NCBI RefSeq assembly: GCF_004798865.1
Contig: NW_025335268.1
Location: 51,080,959-51,144,958 of the forward strand
Direction of reading: 5' to 3'
Source: Varanus komodoensis
Taxonomy: Eukaryota; Chordata; Lepidosauria; Squamata; Varanidae
DNA: 64,000 nucleotides
Shown in pieces: positions 60,801 to 64,000 of this stretch; position 1 is the first letter of the stretch, and each line of letters starts with the position of its first letter. The position numbers were made by a program, and so were the translations under genes. Under the pieces are notes generated by a model. That model was not told the origin of the DNA. It did no database searches and was given only the letters and a program-made list of their open reading frames with translations.

Positions 60801-60950
60801 AAACAGAATTTGACCCTCAGGCTAAACGAAGTTGAACTCTCCTGATATCATAGATCAACACTGCTGTGTCCTTTTTTGGACTGCCTTGGAAGCATGGCTA
60901 TGAGAGCTGTCATGAAAAGCCCCTGTACTAGAACATTATAAAGTGAAGAT
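57900..60950 (+). mobile_element. CR1 LINE, long degraded copy with ORF1 and ORF2
   Basis: ORF1 traces begin with CNKCQLVALLEERVRVLEQL near 57,980, the CR1 Cys-containing coiled-coil start. After a DNA-transposon insertion they continue with an esterase-like block, IVGDSLLHEM, at about 58,780. ORF2 shows endonuclease traces (ITETWW and IEGYRLIRKS near 59,480-59,550; GAYYQPPK near 59,700), the linker, and SPGPNELHPRVMKELAEELS near 60,180. The catalytic core of the reverse transcriptase is missing: only about 100 bases separate that block from the C-terminal part (VRPHLKY near 60,400, NDADKLENIQRRV near 60,455). Stops and frame changes are frequent, so the copy is old and dead. Confidence 0.88.
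58246..58643. mobile_element. Tigger-like (Tc1/mariner) non-autonomous DNA transposon
   Basis: The left end TAAGCAGTCCCTGGATTAGA and the reverse complement of the right end, CAGGCAATCCCCAGGTTACA, form imperfect terminal repeats like the Tigger consensus. It is flanked by TA on both sides (58,244-58,245 and 58,644-58,645). It is about 398 bases long with no transposase frame. It sits inside CR1 ORF1: …PIELS ends on the left and NCFQPLEDE resumes on the right. A mariner-like 'tccacatttgtggggtttaggggtgcaggacccc' block lies inside at about 58,331-58,364. Confidence 0.82.
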
Positions 60951-61144
60951 CCTTAAACTGGATTTTTAATAGCAGGGAGGGCCTTTCTTGGGGCTGTACT
61001 AAATCAGATGTACAGATGTATTAAGTCATCTGATGTATTAGCAGATGTATTAAGTCAGAGTAAACAAATGTAAGGCTGTAATCCTAAGCACACTGATTGG
61101 GAAACAAATTCAATTAAACTTGGGTCAAGTCTCTTAAAAATATA

Positions 61145-61453
61145 CAGCAGGACCACTGTATCTGCTAGCTCAGTTACCGTGCTTGCAGTTAACCACAGTT
61201 GACCTCAGCTGAAAGAGAAGTCATAAAATGCCATAAAGTGTCAAAGACAGGTCATAAAGTGCTTCCTGTAAGCTAAAATTCTTGCTTTAGTAGGGAAGAA
61301 AAGGGAAAGAAAAGGATCATATGCTGAGGTAAGAAGGAATGAAATTGTGAAAAAAAGAAATGTGCTGTATATAGTATATGGTAGTGTTTGCTATTATCCA
61401 GGTTCTCAGGCATCCTCTGGAAACTGATCATCATGGACATGGGGGTTCTGCTG
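61145..61453. mobile_element. Tc1/mariner-type MITE with TA flanks
   Basis: The left end CAGCAGGACCACTGTATCTG and the reverse complement of the right end, CAGCAGAACCCCCATGTCCA, are imperfect terminal repeats, with TA immediately outside each. The interior has 'cagttaccgtgcttgcagttaaccacagttgacc' and 'ttgctattatccaggttctcaggcatcc', blocks seen in Tigger-derived repeats. No coding capacity. Confidence 0.72.
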
Positions 61454-62256
61454 TATATTCATGGGGTGAGGCTGACTGCTTCTGTTTAATGTAAGATAAT
61501 GTAAAGTGAAGAGTCTAAACCCAGTTAACCCTCTTGGATCAGCAATGCTCGCCATTTTGAGGTAGACCAAGTTAAATGTTCGCCATATTGCATGCTTTTG
61601 CTAGCATCCTACAGTTATAAAACAGAAAAGGACTGGAAAACTAAAATGTCATCATTTGTTTTTATCTTATTTATAGCTGGGATTAGAGACCACTGAAAAG
61701 GCCCAGGGGAATTATTATCATGTTGTAATAGCTGCCCTGCTGGTATTTTATTGCTTAATTATTTTTTCCCCTTTCTGATATTTAAATTGCGGGTGCCTCT
61801 TTGAAGCTTATGTTTTAATGTTTTTTTAATGTTAAAACTTGGAGGGAGGGAAAAGCTTGCCAGGTTTCCATATATTTTGTCTTGTATTATATGAAGCAAT
61901 GAGGTATGTGAATGTGTGTTTGGCATGGGGGTGACACACACACAGATTTGAATGTGATCTGCTTTATTTTGAGGGTCATTAGCCCAATTCATTGAAAGTG
62001 TTGGTAGGTCAGAGAGCCATTTGAGTAGCATGGAAGCTCATGCACCATTTTAATGACAGAAGAGTTGAAGTAGTCAATTCACAAATGTGTAAAGAGTCTT
62101 CCAGTTCCATCTGGGCACTCTGGCATATCAACGTGCCTCACATATCACCTTGCTAATTGCCATTTCAGATCCTTCAGATACCTGCTAGCCTCATCCATCA
62201 TCCCATGAATCCTGGTTCATTCCTTCTCCTCCTCCCCCCCCCTTCTGTCCGTCTGT

Positions 62257-62258
<2 letters not shown>

Positions 62259-62306
<48 letters not shown>
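62259..62306. repeat. (CA)n microsatellite
   Basis: Twenty-four uninterrupted CA units. Confidence 0.97.
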
Positions 62307-62308
<2 letters not shown>

Positions 62309-64000
62309 AACTACATTACACATGGTACCAATAAACCCCATTTTGAATCCTTTCAAAGACACCAAAGTATTTCAGCTCTTGTTCCTTAACATTGTGTACA
62401 AACATCCATCAAAAGAGCAGTGTCTGTGTCCTTTTCCTTCCACTTTTGTATTCAGTCTCTAAAGATAAATTTGTTATCTTGTAGGTGGACATGTGTGGAT
62501 CACTGATGAGTCTACCCTGACTCTTACCTCTCCCCACCACTGCTCCTACCTCCCTTCTGATATACCATTTGCAGCTCTGGACATTGGAACAAAACAGAAA
62601 GCTCCTGTCCTTTCACCTCCCATGCAACTGCACCAAGAGTTGGCCAGGACATTCTGTTACCTAAGATGAAGGATAATGTAGAACTGGATCCTCATCACAT
62701 GTATATAAGCCAGCTGAACTGGCAGCTGAAATTGCCTTCAGCACATGTGATAAACTAGTGTTGTCCACCATGCCACAGACCAGAGGCTTGTTTAGGGGCT
62801 CTGGGAACAGGTTGTGTGGTTTATAGAGAACTGCTTTTCAACAGAACCAGGTGAATTGCAGAGGAACAGCCAAGAGATGGCCACTAAACCTACATTTCCC
62901 AGTATCTGCTACCTGAAACAATTGTCTGATTCTCCCTAATGACAGAGCTGGCTCTGGACTGTGCAATGTCTGACTGAAAACTTATCCACATGACATTCTG
63001 TATGGCCAGTCTCATGCTTTTATCTAATCTGCAACAACCACACATTTAGCATTTCTATGTCACCTTGACATGACAAATTCCTGGCACCCCAACACTACAT
63101 ATGTGTTGCAGCTGACCCCCTCAAGGCCAAAACAAGCATTGCTTCAAATCCACTCTGATCTGGATCACAGCATGGGCTTTAACAGCCCCTGTCCCCTGCT
63201 CTGAGCCTGATGGGGACCCCTGGACCCCATCCAGAATAAAAATATAGTTAAAGATAGTTGATAGATACAGTTTTAATGTCAGCTTGGCCCTTACTTAAAC
63301 ATGAAATTACTGAATGGAATGCCGCCTGGCTAAGCAATTTACCTTGTCAAATTAAAATTTATCCTCCCAATTGTCAAATTTAAATTGGGCCTTACTGAAG
63401 GGAATCATGGTGCCCTCTAGTGGTCCAAAACATGGAATGATCAATAACAGAACCCCCCTTAGAGAATGTATTCCAGTGCTGGCACCCACTGCCAAGTTCA
63501 GCCTGGTCCATTTTAAGACACATACAGGTCTGTAATTGCCACTGTGAGTGGCACCAGACATACTGATTCCTGCCACAGAATATTCTGCCAGGATTTCTCA
63601 GAAGGAATACAGCAAAAATCTATACTCCTGGGCTCAGGATTATTTAGGTAGGCTGACATTATTTAGATAGCTTTAGCTGTAATTTGCAATATCCTTAGTC
63701 AAACTGATCTGACCTTGAAATGTGAATCCTAGGAATGCTATTTTGGCAGCCCTTTCTGAGAATGTTAAACCTATTCACTTTGGGTTGTATCCAGATTTCC
63801 ACTGGATCAACTGTGCTAGTTGAAGTAGCTGGTTCTCTACTCCCTCTTTTCCACAATGGCCCTTACATTATCCTGAAAATACTATATAAGGATGGGTTCA
63901 GAGAAGCCATAGTGCCCACGGGCACCAGATTGCATAGACACCTTTTGTATAACTCATGTTCACTGTGTTCACCTAACACAGCAAACTCCTGAGCAGGATT
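62307..64000. other. Unique upstream sequence to window end, nothing recognised
   Basis: No exon, RNA gene or known repeat. In particular I saw no TRDN first exon, the gene expected beyond this side. Confidence 0.45.

Noticed and set aside
62157-62462. A 101-codon frame containing a His-Thr run
   Set aside because: Translation of the (CA)n tract.
15371-64000. Search for the TRDN first exon or any other host exon
   Set aside because: TRDN is expected upstream in a head-to-head arrangement, but no sequence resembling its N-terminus was seen by eye. It probably lies beyond 64 kb.
1-64000. CRISPR arrays, operons, prophage or other prokaryotic systems
   Set aside because: Splice donor, CpG island, LINEs, SINEs and microsatellites show vertebrate nuclear DNA. 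Regular repeats here are microsatellites or transposons.

Overview
This is a stretch of vertebrate chromosome, almost certainly from a squamate reptile (lizard or snake). Several lines support this. BovB (RTE) LINE 3' ends lie next to tRNA-derived SINEs with BovB-like tails. CR1 and L2-type LINE pieces, Tigger-like and short fold-back DNA repeats of kinds common in squamates, and many long microsatellites are also present. I cannot name the species.

The only host protein-coding sequence I can support is exon 1 of NKAIN2 (Na+/K+-transporting ATPase interacting 2), on the minus strand. It encodes the 18 residues MGYCSGRCTLIFICGMQL, followed at once by a consensus GTAAGT splice donor, inside a CpG island of about 1.8 kb (13,550-15,370). 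So positions 1-13,847 are the start of NKAIN2 intron 1, about 13,550-15,370 is the promoter and 5' leader, and 15,371-64,000 is DNA upstream of the gene. In mammals the next gene upstream is TRDN, head to head with NKAIN2; I found no TRDN exon here.

Intron part (1-13.8 kb): microsatellites, one full-length SINE with a 13-bp target-site duplication, two BovB 3' fragments (one split by about 300 bp of unknown sequence), fold-back repeats and two minus-strand SINEs.

Upstream part (15.4-54 kb): mostly unique AT-rich sequence with scattered SINE, CR1, L2-like and BovB fragments, a second SINE with a perfect 15-bp target-site duplication, one 100-N assembly gap beside a (GA)n tract, and two stretches that look like conserved non-coding elements (31.06-31.69 kb and 48.64-48.96 kb). 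A fold-back minisatellite lies at 49.64-49.93 kb.

Nested transposon region (54.3-61.5 kb): a SINE, a decayed Ty3/gypsy LTR-type fossil interrupted by an antisense CR1 3' end, then a 3-kb sense CR1 copy whose ORF1 is interrupted by a 398-bp Tigger-like element with TA target-site duplication, then a further TA-flanked MITE. The last 2.5 kb holds a (CA)n tract and nothing else I recognise.

All assignments come from reading by eye; family names rest on remembered sequence features and not on a search.
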